A stretch of 64,000 bases of DNA, from contig NZ_JAQGPN010000001.1 in assembly GCF_028826155.1 (NCBI RefSeq), forward strand, positions 4,713,501 to 4,777,500. Direction: 5' to 3'. Within the stretch, counting starts at the first letter, position 1, and each line of letters opens with the position of its first letter. The notes under the pieces are model-generated. The model ran no database searches and was not told the DNA's origin. It saw nothing but the letters and a program-made list of their open reading frames with translations. Made by a program: the position numbers and the translations under genes. This document shows positions 18,834-29,053 of this stretch, piece by piece. The stretch comes from Mesorhizobium shangrilense. Lineage in GTDB: Bacteria > Pseudomonadota > Alphaproteobacteria > Rhizobiales > Rhizobiaceae.

Positions 18834-21641
18834 ATGGCGACCGTCTCACTTCATCTGGACAAGGTCATTGATGGCGCGCAATTGCGCCGCGACCTGACTG
18901 AACTGACCGCCGGAACCGGTGGCGACGGATCGTCGCCGGCGGTGCGCTCGGCGGCGCTGGCACTGTTCCGACGGACGCTTGACCAGGGGCGGGCTGCGGT
19001 CGAGGAGATGATGAGGGCGGACGGCGGCGGCCGCGCCTGTGCTCAGCGTCTGTCGCATCTGATGGACGAGACGATCAGCGCGCTCTACGACTTCGCCGCC
19101 ACCCACGTCTACCGCTCGAAAAACCCCTCGGCCGGCGAACGCATGGCCATCGTTGCGGTGGGCGGCTACGGGCGCGGCACGTTGGCGCCGGGGTCCGACA
19201 TCGACCTGCTCTTTCTGCTGCCCTACAAGCAGACGCCCTGGGGCGAGCAGATCGTCGAGTACATCCTCTACATGCTGTGGGACCTCAGGCTGAAGGTCGG
19301 GCACGCGACCCGCAGCGTCGACGAATGCATGCGCCAGGCGCGCGACGACATCACCATCCGCACGACGATCCTCGAAGCGCGGCTGATCCGGGGCGAGCAA
19401 AGCCTCTATGACGAACTCATCGAGCGCTTCGACAAGGAGCTGGTGAGCGCGACCGGCCCCGAATATGTGCAGGCCAAGCTTGCCGAGCGGGACGCGCGCC
19501 ACGCCAAGTCCGGCGAGAGCCGCTATCTTGTCGAGCCCAATGTCAAGGACGGCAAGGGCGGCCTGCGCGACCTGCACACGCTGTTCTGGATCGGCAAATA
19601 CTTCTACCGCGTGCGCGACAGCGAGGAACTGGTCGGCAAAGGCGTTTTCACCCGCGCCGAGTACAACCAGTTCGTCAAGGCCGACGACTTCCTGTGGGCT
19701 GTGCGTTGCCAAATGCATTTTCTGACGGGCAAGGCCGAGGAACGCCTGCATTTCGACATCCAGCGCGACATCGCGGAGCGCCTCGGCTACACCAGCCATC
19801 CGGGGCTGTCCGCCGTCGAACGCTTCATGAAGCACTACTTCCTGACCGCCAAGACGGTGGGCGACCTGACGCGCATCTTCTGCGCCGCGCTGGAAGAGGA
19901 ACAGGCCAAGCACGTGCCTGGCTTCAACCGCATCTTCCTGACCTTCTCGCGCCGCAAGCGCAAGCTCGCCGGCACCAGCGACTTCATCGTCGACAACCAC
20001 CGCATCAACATCGCCGATGACAAGGTGTTCGAGCGCGATCCTGTGAACATGCTGAGGCTATTCTGGCTCGCCGACAAGCACGGGCTGGAGTTCCACCCGG
20101 ACGCCCTGAAGCTGCTGACGCGGTCTCTCCGGCTGGTCGACAAGAACCTGAGGCGCGATGAGGAGGCCAATCGGCTCTTCCTCGAGATCCTGACGTCAGA
20201 CCGCAACCCCGAGCTCAACCTCAGGCGGATGAACGAAGCGGGTCTGCTCGGCAAGCTGATTCCCGAGTTCGGTCGCATCGTCGCGATGATGCAGTTCTCC
20301 ATGTACCACCACTACACGGTGGACGAGCACCTTTTGCGCTGCATCGGGGTGCTGTCGGAAATCGAGCATGGCGAGGGGGAGAAGCTGCATCCGCTGTCGC
20401 ATTCGCTGGTGCCGACACTGCGTCGCCAGCGCAACGTGCTTTACTTGGCAGTGCTGCTGCACGACATCGCCAAGGGGCGGCCCGAGGACCATTCGGTGGC
20501 CGGCGCACGGATCGCGCGGCGGCTTTGCCCGCATATCGGACTGTCGCAGGCAGATACCGAGACGGTCGCCTGGCTGGTTGAGAACCACCTCTTCATGTCG
20601 ATGATGGCGCAGACGCGCGACCTGAACGACCGCAAGACCGTCGAGGATTTCGCGGCTGTCGTGCAGTCGGTGGAGCGCCTCAAGCTGCTGCTGATCCTGA
20701 CCGTCTGCGACATACGCGGCGTGGGACCGGGCGTGTGGAACGGCTGGAAGGGACAGCTGCTGCGCACGCTCTACTACGAGACCGAACTGCTGCTCACCGG
20801 AGGCTTTTCCGAGGTGTCGCGCGTCGAGCGGACGAAGGTCGCCCGGGCGAGGCTCGAGGAGGCGCTGGCCGGCTGGCCGGAAGCCGAGCGGGAGCGGCTG
20901 ATCGGTCTGCACTACTCCAACTATATGCTGACCGTGGATCTCGCGGACCAGATCCGTCATGCCGACTTCATCCGCGAGGTGGACGCTGCCGAAAGGAAGT
21001 GCGCCACGATGGTCAAGCCGCACGAGTTCGAGGCGGTCACCGAGATCACCGTGCTCGCCCCCGACAATCCGCGCCTGCTTTCCATCATCAGCGGCGCCTG
21101 CGCGGCGGCAGGCGGCAACATCGTCGACGCGCAGATCTTCACCACCTCCGACAGCCGGGCGCTGGACACGATCCTGATCAGCCGCGAATTCGACCTCGAC
21201 GAGGACGAGCGTCGCCGCGCAGAGCGCGTCGGCAAGCTGATCGAGGATGCGCTGTCCGGCAAGGCGTGGCTCTCCGACATCCTCGACAAGCGCGCCAGGC
21301 CGAAGCGGGGCGCAAAGACGTTCCGCATCGAGCCGCGCGCAGACGTGCGCAACACCCTCTCCAACCGCTTCTCTGTCATCGAGGTGCGCGGGCTGGACCG
21401 GCCGGGCCTGCTGTCGGAGCTGACGGGAGCGCTGTCGGACCTGTCGCTGAACATCGCATCCGCCCACATCACGACGTTCGGCGAGAAGGTGATCGACACG
21501 TTCTACGTGACCGACCTGACCTGGCAGAAGATCGAGAACCCGACGCGACTAAAGACGATCCAGGACCGGCTGATCCGTATACTCGAGGGCGACGGCCAGT
21601 CCCGTTCGCCCAAGCCGCGGGCGGAGGCGGCGGCGGAATGA
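18834..21641 (+). CDS. glnD: Bifunctional PII uridylyltransferase / uridylyl-removing enzyme
   Basis: Master nitrogen sensor that uridylylates PII proteins when glutamine is low and removes UMP when it is high. It is 935 residues. The nucleotidyltransferase motif is [22 protein letters not shown] (about residues 105-127). A linker carries [20 protein letters not shown]. The HD hydrolase domain shows [15 protein letters not shown] around residues 540-555. Two ACT domains sit at the C-terminus: [20 protein letters not shown] and [20 protein letters not shown]. Unlike enteric GlnD it lies downstream of mutS, a rhizobial arrangement. Confidence 0.97.
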   Translation: MATVSLHLDKVIDGAQLRRDLTELTAGTGGDGSSPAVRSAALALFRRTLDQGRAAVEEMMRADGGGRACAQRLSHLMDETISALYDFAATHVYRSKNPSAGERMAIVAVGGYGRGTLAPGSDIDLLFLLPYKQTPWGEQIVEYILYMLWDLRLKVGHATRSVDECMRQARDDITIRTTILEARLIRGEQSLYDELIERFDKELVSATGPEYVQAKLAERDARHAKSGESRYLVEPNVKDGKGGLRDLHTLFWIGKYFYRVRDSEELVGKGVFTRAEYNQFVKADDFLWAVRCQMHFLTGKAEERLHFDIQRDIAERLGYTSHPGLSAVERFMKHYFLTAKTVGDLTRIFCAALEEEQAKHVPGFNRIFLTFSRRKRKLAGTSDFIVDNHRINIADDKVFERDPVNMLRLFWLADKHGLEFHPDALKLLTRSLRLVDKNLRRDEEANRLFLEILTSDRNPELNLRRMNEAGLLGKLIPEFGRIVAMMQFSMYHHYTVDEHLLRCIGVLSEIEHGEGEKLHPLSHSLVPTLRRQRNVLYLAVLLHDIAKGRPEDHSVAGARIARRLCPHIGLSQADTETVAWLVENHLFMSMMAQTRDLNDRKTVEDFAAVVQSVERLKLLLILTVCDIRGVGPGVWNGWKGQLLRTLYYETELLLTGGFSEVSRVERTKVARARLEEALAGWPEAERERLIGLHYSNYMLTVDLADQIRHADFIREVDAAERKCATMVKPHEFEAVTEITVLAPDNPRLLSIISGACAAAGGNIVDAQIFTTSDSRALDTILISREFDLDEDERRRAERVGKLIEDALSGKAWLSDILDKRARPKRGAKTFRIEPRADVRNTLSNRFSVIEVRGLDRPGLLSELTGALSDLSLNIASAHITTFGEKVIDTFYVTDLTWQKIENPTRLKTIQDRLIRILEGDGQSRSPKPRAEAAAE

Positions 21642-21662
21642 CGGGCGCTGTGCCTGCCCGCT

Positions 21663-21697
21663 CCCCCTTGAGGGGGACGACCGCCGCAGACGGGCGG
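21663..21697. repeat. GC-rich palindromic element in the glnD-murJ gap
   Basis: The 172-bp gap between glnD and murJ contains CCCCC-TTGA-GGGGG (21663-21676) followed by CCGCC-N7-GGCGG (21681-21697), and further downstream CCTTG-CCT-CAAGG at 21784-21796 next to the murJ ribosome site. The layout recalls rhizobial intergenic palindromic repeats and the element at 13107-13174. The hairpins could also end the glnD transcript. Confidence 0.4.
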
Positions 21698-21813
21698 CCG
21701 GGTGCGGGGTTTCCCACCTGGCTCGGCATTGTCTCCGCCTCGCGCACCGCCACACCCAATCGACCCGGCCGCTACGTGGCGACCCTTGCCTCAAGGAGGA
21801 GGCGAACTACCGC

Positions 21814-23421
21814 ATGAGCCTTTTGAGAAAATTCGCAACGGTCGCCTCCGGCACCATGATGAGCCGGCTCCTCGGCTTTGCGCGCGAGATGCTCATGGCG
21901 GCAGCGCTCGGCACAGGGCCGGTCGCGGACGCCTTCTACGCAGCCTTCCAGTTCCCGAACACCTTCCGCCGGCTGTTTGCCGAAGGCGCGTTCAACACCG
22001 CTTTTGTGCCGCTGTTCGCCAAGGAGATCGAAGCCAACGGCATCGACGGCGCGCGACGCTTCTCGGAAGAAGTCTTCGGCGTGCTGTTCAGCGTCCTGCT
22101 GGGACTGACCATCGTCATGGAGCTGTCCATGCCGTTGCTGGTCCGCTACCTGATCGCGCCCGGTTTCAGCGAATCGCCGGAAAAGCTCGCCTTCACGGTG
22201 ACGCTTGCGACGATCATGTTCCCTTACCTGATCTGCATGTCACTCGGCGCCATGATGGCGGGAATGCTCAACTCGCTGCGCCGCTACTTCGCCGCGGCCG
22301 TGGCGCCCGTCTTTCTCAACATCATCCTGGTCGCGGTCCTCGCCTATGCCTGGTACGAGGGCATGGACGCGGTCGCGGTCGGCTATGCGCTCGGCTGGGG
22401 CGTGCTGGCGGCGGGGCTGGTGCAACTCGCCATCGTCTGGGCCGCCGTGCGCCATGCCGGCGTCAGGATCGGCTTCCGGCGGCCCCGCCTGACGCCGAAC
22501 GTGAAGCGGCTGCTGTGGCTGGCGCTGCCGGCGGCTATCACCGGCGGCATCACCCAGATCAACACGCTGATCGGCACCGCCATCGCCTCCGGGCAGGCGA
22601 GCGCCGTCTCCTCGCTCAACCTAGCGGATCGCGTCTACCAGCTCCCCCTCGGCATCGTCGGCGTCGCGGTCGCCATCGTGCTGCTCCCGGAACTGGCGCG
22701 CGCGCTGAAGGCGGGCGACGATCGGGAGGCGTCAAATCTCCAGAACCGCTCGGTCGAGTTCACGCTGTTCCTGACACTGCCCGCGGCGGCTGCGCTGCTC
22801 GTCATGTCGGAACCGATCGTGCGGGTGCTCTACGAGCGCGGCCAGTTCGCCATCGACAACAGCACGCCCACCGTGGCTGCGATTCTCGCCATCTTCGGGG
22901 CGGGACTGCCGGCCTTCGTCCTGATCAAGGCCTTTACGCCCGGCTACTTCGCCCGCGAGGACACCCGCACGCCGATGTGGTTCGCCGCCATTTCGGTCGT
23001 CGCCAACATCGGCATCGCGCTCGCCGTCTTCCCGACGATGGGTGCACCCGGCATCGCCGTCGCCTCCGCCGTCGCTGGCTGGATCAACGCGACACTGCTG
23101 CTCGCCGTCCTCATCAGGCGTGGGCATTGGGGCAAGGACGTGCCCCTCCTTACACGTATCCCGCGGCTGCTGCTTGCTTCGGCGGTGATGGCCGCCGCGA
23201 TCTGGTACGTGAAGGAGACAATCGCAGCACCCTATCTGGCTTCCGGTTCGCCGCTGGCGATCCAGGCATCCGCCCTGGCGGTGGTGATCGCCGGGGCGAT
23301 GGTCGTCTACTTCGCCGTCGCCTTCGGCACCGGCGGCGCCAGCCTGGGTGTTATCCGGCGCAATGTGAGGCGCAGCAAGGCGGCAAGACCCGCAGACGTT
23401 TCCGGATCCGACAACGCCTGA
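21814..23421 (+). CDS. murJ: Lipid II flippase MurJ (MviN family)
   Basis: Polytopic inner-membrane protein (535 residues, about 14 helices) that moves lipid II across the membrane for peptidoglycan synthesis. The N-terminus MSLLRKFATVASGTMMSRLLGFAREMLMA and the stretch FRRLFAEGAFNTAFVPLFAKE are diagnostic of the family. Others are PYLICMSLGAMMAGMLNS and YFAREDTRTPMWFA. A strong AAGGAGGAGG site lies upstream of the ATG at 21814. The protein follows glnD on the same strand, the usual rhizobial order. Confidence 0.96.
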   Translation: MSLLRKFATVASGTMMSRLLGFAREMLMAAALGTGPVADAFYAAFQFPNTFRRLFAEGAFNTAFVPLFAKEIEANGIDGARRFSEEVFGVLFSVLLGLTIVMELSMPLLVRYLIAPGFSESPEKLAFTVTLATIMFPYLICMSLGAMMAGMLNSLRRYFAAAVAPVFLNIILVAVLAYAWYEGMDAVAVGYALGWGVLAAGLVQLAIVWAAVRHAGVRIGFRRPRLTPNVKRLLWLALPAAITGGITQINTLIGTAIASGQASAVSSLNLADRVYQLPLGIVGVAVAIVLLPELARALKAGDDREASNLQNRSVEFTLFLTLPAAAALLVMSEPIVRVLYERGQFAIDNSTPTVAAILAIFGAGLPAFVLIKAFTPGYFAREDTRTPMWFAAISVVANIGIALAVFPTMGAPGIAVASAVAGWINATLLLAVLIRRGHWGKDVPLLTRIPRLLLASAVMAAAIWYVKETIAAPYLASGSPLAIQASALAVVIAGAMVVYFAVAFGTGGASLGVIRRNVRRSKAARPADVSGSDNA

Positions 23422-23449
23422 TCACATGTTCACCCTCTGCTGACCCATA

Positions 23450-23467
23450 CTGACAGGCTGTTGTCAG
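23450..23467 (+). terminator. Stem-loop after murJ
   Basis: CTGACA-GGCTGT-TGTCAG forms a perfect 6-bp stem 29 bp after the murJ stop. It is followed by a G-run rather than T's, so it is a weak terminator candidate. Confidence 0.3.
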
Positions 23468-23512
23468 GAGGGGGGTGCTATGAATGCCGGGTAGAATAGC
23501 TGGAGCATCCCC

Positions 23513-23854
23513 ATGGAAACCGCCCGGAACCCGATCGCTTGGGAACAGTCATTGCTGGTGACCTTCCAGGCGGCAGCTCACAGCCTCCGCGAGATCGTCG
23601 AGGATGTCGAGGCGATCGCTCCGGCGTTGCCGGGCGCATGCAGCGCACCGACCACGCAAGCCGGGATGGACGTGGTGGACGTGGCGCTCGAGCTTCCTGA
23701 CGATGCGGCGCTGCTCAACCGCGTCATCGGCGTGATCTTCCGGGCGCAGGAGGAACTGGAACCGAGGATTCGGGTGCGCCGAGTGCTCGGCGGCCAGACG
23801 CGCGACTGCCGCGCTGCACATCCTTCCTGCGGGCCGCAGACGGCCGCGGCATAG
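23513..23854 (+). CDS. Hypothetical protein, 113 residues
   Basis: Small acidic soluble protein with no recognised family. A TGGAG ribosome site stands 8 bp before the ATG. The central part (residues about 45-85) looks like an alpha/beta unit (MDVVDVALELPDDAALLNRVIGVIF), while the C-terminal tail is Cys-, Ala- and Gly-rich and low in order. Overlapping minus-strand frames of similar length exist (23549-23821, 23578-23943), so the coding strand is not certain. The Shine-Dalgarno and the more protein-like composition favour this one. No functional link to murJ or the DAHP synthase is evident. Confidence 0.45.
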   Translation: METARNPIAWEQSLLVTFQAAAHSLREIVEDVEAIAPALPGACSAPTTQAGMDVVDVALELPDDAALLNRVIGVIFRAQEELEPRIRVRRVLGGQTRDCRAAHPSCGPQTAAA

Positions 23855-23906
23855 CGGAGAAGGCAGTCAGGCCGGCCACGGCGCAAACGCAGTCGAGATT
23901 GCGGGG

Positions 23907-23935
23907 GTGACAGGGCGCTCCACTTGCAGTATAGC
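23907..23935 (+). promoter_or_regulatory. Promoter of the DAHP synthase leader transcript
   Basis: A -35 hexamer GTGACA (23907-23912) and a -10 hexamer TATAGC (23930-23935) are separated by exactly 17 bp. Transcription should begin around 23941-23942, which is the A of the leader-peptide ATG, so the leader mRNA would be leaderless. It is called by visual match only. Confidence 0.55.
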
Positions 23936-23941
23936 GCATGC

Positions 23942-24022
23942 ATGATCCACCTTGCCGCCAGCTATTTTTGGTACTTTAGCTTCGAGAGCTCGCCGGCGGT
24001 GGGAGGATCACGCTCGATCTGA
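23942..24022 (+). CDS. Aromatic-rich leader peptide of a DAHP synthase attenuator, 26 residues
   Basis: A 26-codon frame whose product begins MIHLAASYFWYFSFESS. Six of seven residues at positions 8-14 are aromatic (Y, F, W, Y, F, S, F), which is very unlikely by chance just before an aromatic biosynthesis gene. It lies between a promoter whose predicted start site is its own ATG and an intrinsic terminator. No Shine-Dalgarno is visible, consistent with leaderless translation as I recall for trpL in Sinorhizobium. Stalling at the Tyr/Phe/Trp codons (23963-23983) would cover or keep open pairing segment 1 (23951-23959). This lets segment 2 (23995-24003) pair with the 5' arm of the terminator and so relieve termination. 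Confidence 0.75.
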   Translation: MIHLAASYFWYFSFESSPAVGGSRSI

Positions 24023-24046
24023 AGATTGAAGCAGAAAAGTCCGAAC

Positions 24047-24071
24047 AGCCGCCAGACCTGGCGGCTTTTTT
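24047..24071 (+). terminator. Attenuator terminator before the DAHP synthase gene
   Basis: AGCCGCCA-GACC-TGGCGGCT forms an 8-bp GC-rich stem with a 4-nt loop (9 bp if the loop closes to 2 nt), followed directly by six T's ending at 24071. It is a textbook rho-independent terminator, but it sits between the leader peptide and the main gene. Its 5' arm (GCCGCC, 24048-24053) can instead pair with GGCGGT at 23995-24000. That segment can in turn pair with CTTGCCGCC at 23951-23959. This gives the classic 1:2, 2:3, 3:4 exclusive pairings. Confidence 0.8.
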
Positions 24072-24107
24072 GTGTCGCCGGCAGGTCCCAAACTGGAGCC
24101 AAGAGCC

Positions 24108-25193
24108 GTGTTGACCACCACAGACGACCTTCGCGTCAAGGAAATCAAAGAACTGAGCACACCCGACGAGGTGATGCGCGAGATACCGCGCACCTTGACG
24201 GCCACCAAGACCGTGACCGCGGCGCGCAACGCGGTCCACGCCATTCTGCAGGGTAGCGACGACCGGCTTCTGGTCGTCGTCGGCCCCTGCTCAATCCATG
24301 ATCCGGAAGCCGCCATCGACTATGCGGTGAAGCTGGCCGCCCTGAGGGAGACGCTCGCCGACCGGCTTGAGATCGTGATGCGGGTCTACTTCGAGAAGCC
24401 GCGCACGACAGTCGGCTGGAAGGGGCTCATCAACGATCCGGACCTCGACGACAGCTTCAACATCGACAAGGGTCTCAGGCTGGCGCGCAACGTGCTCTCC
24501 GCCGTCAACAATCTCGGCCTGCCAGCGGCAACCGAGTTCCTCGACATGACGACGCCGCAGTACATCGCCGACCTGGTTTCCTGGGCCGCCATCGGCGCGC
24601 GCACAACCGAAAGCCAGATCCACCGCGAGCTGGCGTCCGGCCTGTCATGCGCGGTCGGCTTCAAGAACGGGACCGACGGCAACGTGCGGATTGCTGCGGA
24701 TGCCGTCAAATCGGCCTCGCACCCGCATCACTTCATGGCGGTGACGAAGGGCGGGCGCTCGGCCATCGCCGCGACGACCGGCAACGGCGACTGCCACATC
24801 ATCCTGCGCGGCGGCAGCCAACCCAACTATGACGCGGCGAGCGTCGATGCGGCCTGCGCGGATCTTGCGAAGTCAGGCCTGAAGCCGCAGGTGATGATCG
24901 ACGCAAGCCACGCCAACAGCTCCAAGAAGCCGGAGAACCAGCCGCGTGTGGTCGATGACATCGCGCACCAGATGGCGCAGGGCGACCGCCGCATCATGGG
25001 CGTGATGATCGAGAGCAACCTGGTCGCCGGCCGGCAGGATGTCGTGCCCGGCAAGGCGTTGACCTACGGCCAGAGCATCACCGACGGTTGCATCGACTGG
25101 GACACCACCGCCGACGTGCTGCAGGTGCTCGCCGAGGCAGTCGAGGCGCGGCGAAAGGCGCGCCAGGCGGAGGTCCGCTCCGGCGCAGCCTGA
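24108..25193 (+). CDS. aroG: 3-deoxy-7-phosphoheptulonate (DAHP) synthase, class I
   Basis: First step of the shikimate pathway: condensation of PEP and erythrose-4-phosphate. About 361 residues from the GTG at 24108, where GGAG lies 9 bp upstream. The frame is open to a GTG at 24072 inside the terminator T-run, which is a poor start. Class I alpha (AroF/G/H-like) signatures are LLVVVGPCSIHDPEAAIDYA, MRVYFEKPRTTVGWKGLIND, the ARTTESQ segment, GFKNGTDGN, HIILRGG and VMIDASHANSSKKPENQP, which holds metal and substrate ligands. The aroG symbol stands for the class; feedback specificity is not deducible. Expression is probably set by the attenuator just upstream. Confidence 0.93.
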   Translation: MLTTTDDLRVKEIKELSTPDEVMREIPRTLTATKTVTAARNAVHAILQGSDDRLLVVVGPCSIHDPEAAIDYAVKLAALRETLADRLEIVMRVYFEKPRTTVGWKGLINDPDLDDSFNIDKGLRLARNVLSAVNNLGLPAATEFLDMTTPQYIADLVSWAAIGARTTESQIHRELASGLSCAVGFKNGTDGNVRIAADAVKSASHPHHFMAVTKGGRSAIAATTGNGDCHIILRGGSQPNYDAASVDAACADLAKSGLKPQVMIDASHANSSKKPENQPRVVDDIAHQMAQGDRRIMGVMIESNLVAGRQDVVPGKALTYGQSITDGCIDWDTTADVLQVLAEAVEARRKARQAEVRSGAA

Positions 25194-25218
25194 CGCCTGT
25201 CTGGCGGCAAAAACAGCA

Positions 25219-25250
25219 GGCGGCGGATCGATGGCTCCCGAGCCGCCGCC
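25219..25250. terminator. Hairpin between convergent aroG and gyrB
   Basis: GGCGGCGG (25219-25226) pairs with CCGCCGCC (25243-25250), with an inner GGCT-CCCG-AGCC stem, giving a stable hairpin in the 79-bp convergent gap. There is no long T-run on either strand. It could end either transcript. Confidence 0.45.
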
Positions 25251-25272
25251 GGACTCAAGCGATACGGCGTCC

Positions 25273-27765
<2,493 letters not shown>

Positions 27766-27829
27766 TCATTGGAACTGAGGCGGAGCTACGCGCGGAATGC
27801 GGCCGAATCACGCCTCGCATGACCTTCTA

Positions 27830-27858
27830 GATATAGGCTTTCCAAGCCGATTCTCCAA
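27830..27858 (-). promoter_or_regulatory. Candidate gyrB promoter
   Basis: On the minus strand TTGGAG (-35, 27853-27858) and TATATC (-10, 27830-27835) are 17 bp apart, about 70 bp upstream of the gyrB start. A perfect inverted repeat GCCGATT-CTCCA-AATCGGC (27846-27864) covers the -35 region and could be an operator or a supercoiling-sensitive cruciform. The rest of the 306-bp gap 27757-28062 shows nothing else I can name. Confidence 0.45.
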
Positions 27859-28062
27859 ATCGGCGCGGCATTTTGCGCCTCTGAAAGTAGTGAATCCTGA
27901 CCGCCACGCCGCGATGCGCGGCAAGTCAAACCGGCGACAGGGAAGACCGGCGCTCCAGGCGCATTGTGCGTCAGGAAAACCACCCTTCCGGCGACCGGCG
28001 CTTTACATCCATCTCTCCCTATGGTTGCGTATATCAACATCGACAACTTTCGAGGGAAGATT

Positions 28063-28935
28063 ATGTCGATACTCTTCACGATCATTCGCAATGGGAATGA
28101 CTTTTCGTGCCGAGCCGCCGACCAGTTGCAATTCTTCGTCGGGCGTCGGGTCCCCTATGAGGGCAATATCGGGCTCTATAACATATTCTCCGGCAGCCGG
28201 CTGACGCGGCTGATCTACGAAGCCGCAAACTTCAAGGACAAGTTCGGCTTCTGGGCCTCCTTCATAGAGCCGACTGCAATCTGCGAAGGCCGCAACTTCC
28301 TGACATTGAACAGCTATGACCGCGCCGCATTCACGTTCGGATTCGGGCAGTTCGCGGCGCATGTCCCGAACGGAGATTTCGTCAGATACTTCCGGGCAAT
28401 GCTCGGCTTGCCGGGCGCAAATGAGTATTTTCCGCACCTGGGCCTCATCGACGAGCGCATCTGCCGCACCGAGAACCCGGACGCTCCGGTCGTGCTGGAA
28501 ACCGACGAGAGCACTGACAAGCTGATGAAATACCTCAACCCGGACCTGTCCGAGGTGCAGGATGCCGAGGTGATCGCTGCTGCCAAGCTCATCCACTGGA
28601 CCACCAACTCGGTGGACGCCCAGGCGGCGCAGGTCAATCAGATGATCGCGACCTTTCGCAGCCTCATGCGCCGCGCCGAGAACCGCGTCGGGATCGACGG
28701 ACGCCCCGCAGCCCAGTGCGCGGTGATCGCGGACATCCTGCACCAAGGACGCGCCGGCCGGATGACGTGGCCGCTGATCGACAGCGCGTTGAGAAGCCCC
28801 AATCCGCTCGACAGGCTGCTGAAGATCGGCCTGCCTAAATGGGAGGAGCGTCTGAGAACGCTCCGCAGGGCTCTCGCGGCGCGACCGGAGTTCCAGGTCA
28901 AGCGCTGGAGCAGCGCTCATGAAGAGTTCGTCTGA
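28063..28935 (+). CDS. Conserved-looking hypothetical protein, 290 residues
   Basis: I do not recognise a named family. The ATG at 28063 is preferred because GAGGGA lies 7 bp upstream; upstream in-frame starts (27964, 28021) lack a ribosome site. There is no signal peptide or membrane segment. The most conserved-looking stretch is YDRAAFTFGFGQFAAHVPNGDF, followed by YFRAMLGLPGANEYFPHLGL. This reminds me of lysozyme/chitosanase-like hydrolases in which an aromatic-rich GFxQ segment lines a glycan cleft, but that is only an impression. The C-terminal part is helical and basic. The gene stands alone between gyrB and the S10 peptidase gene. Codon usage fits the neighbours after the first 100 bp. 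Confidence 0.65.
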   Translation: MSILFTIIRNGNDFSCRAADQLQFFVGRRVPYEGNIGLYNIFSGSRLTRLIYEAANFKDKFGFWASFIEPTAICEGRNFLTLNSYDRAAFTFGFGQFAAHVPNGDFVRYFRAMLGLPGANEYFPHLGLIDERICRTENPDAPVVLETDESTDKLMKYLNPDLSEVQDAEVIAAAKLIHWTTNSVDAQAAQVNQMIATFRSLMRRAENRVGIDGRPAAQCAVIADILHQGRAGRMTWPLIDSALRSPNPLDRLLKIGLPKWEERLRTLRRALAARPEFQVKRWSSAHEEFV

Positions 28936-29053
28936 GCGGGCTCCGGCGCGAAGCCGCGCGACGCCATCGACCCGCGCAACCGTCGGACACGGTCCTGTGA
29001 ATTCGGCCTGTCCCATCGCATGATAGCCTCGGCGCGCATTGTGTGGAGGCGTC

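Noticed and set aside
24072..24107. N-terminal extension of DAHP synthase starting at GTG 24072
   Set aside because: This GTG lies at the end of the terminator T-run and has no ribosome site; the GTG at 24108 has GGAG at good spacing and keeps the whole conserved domain.
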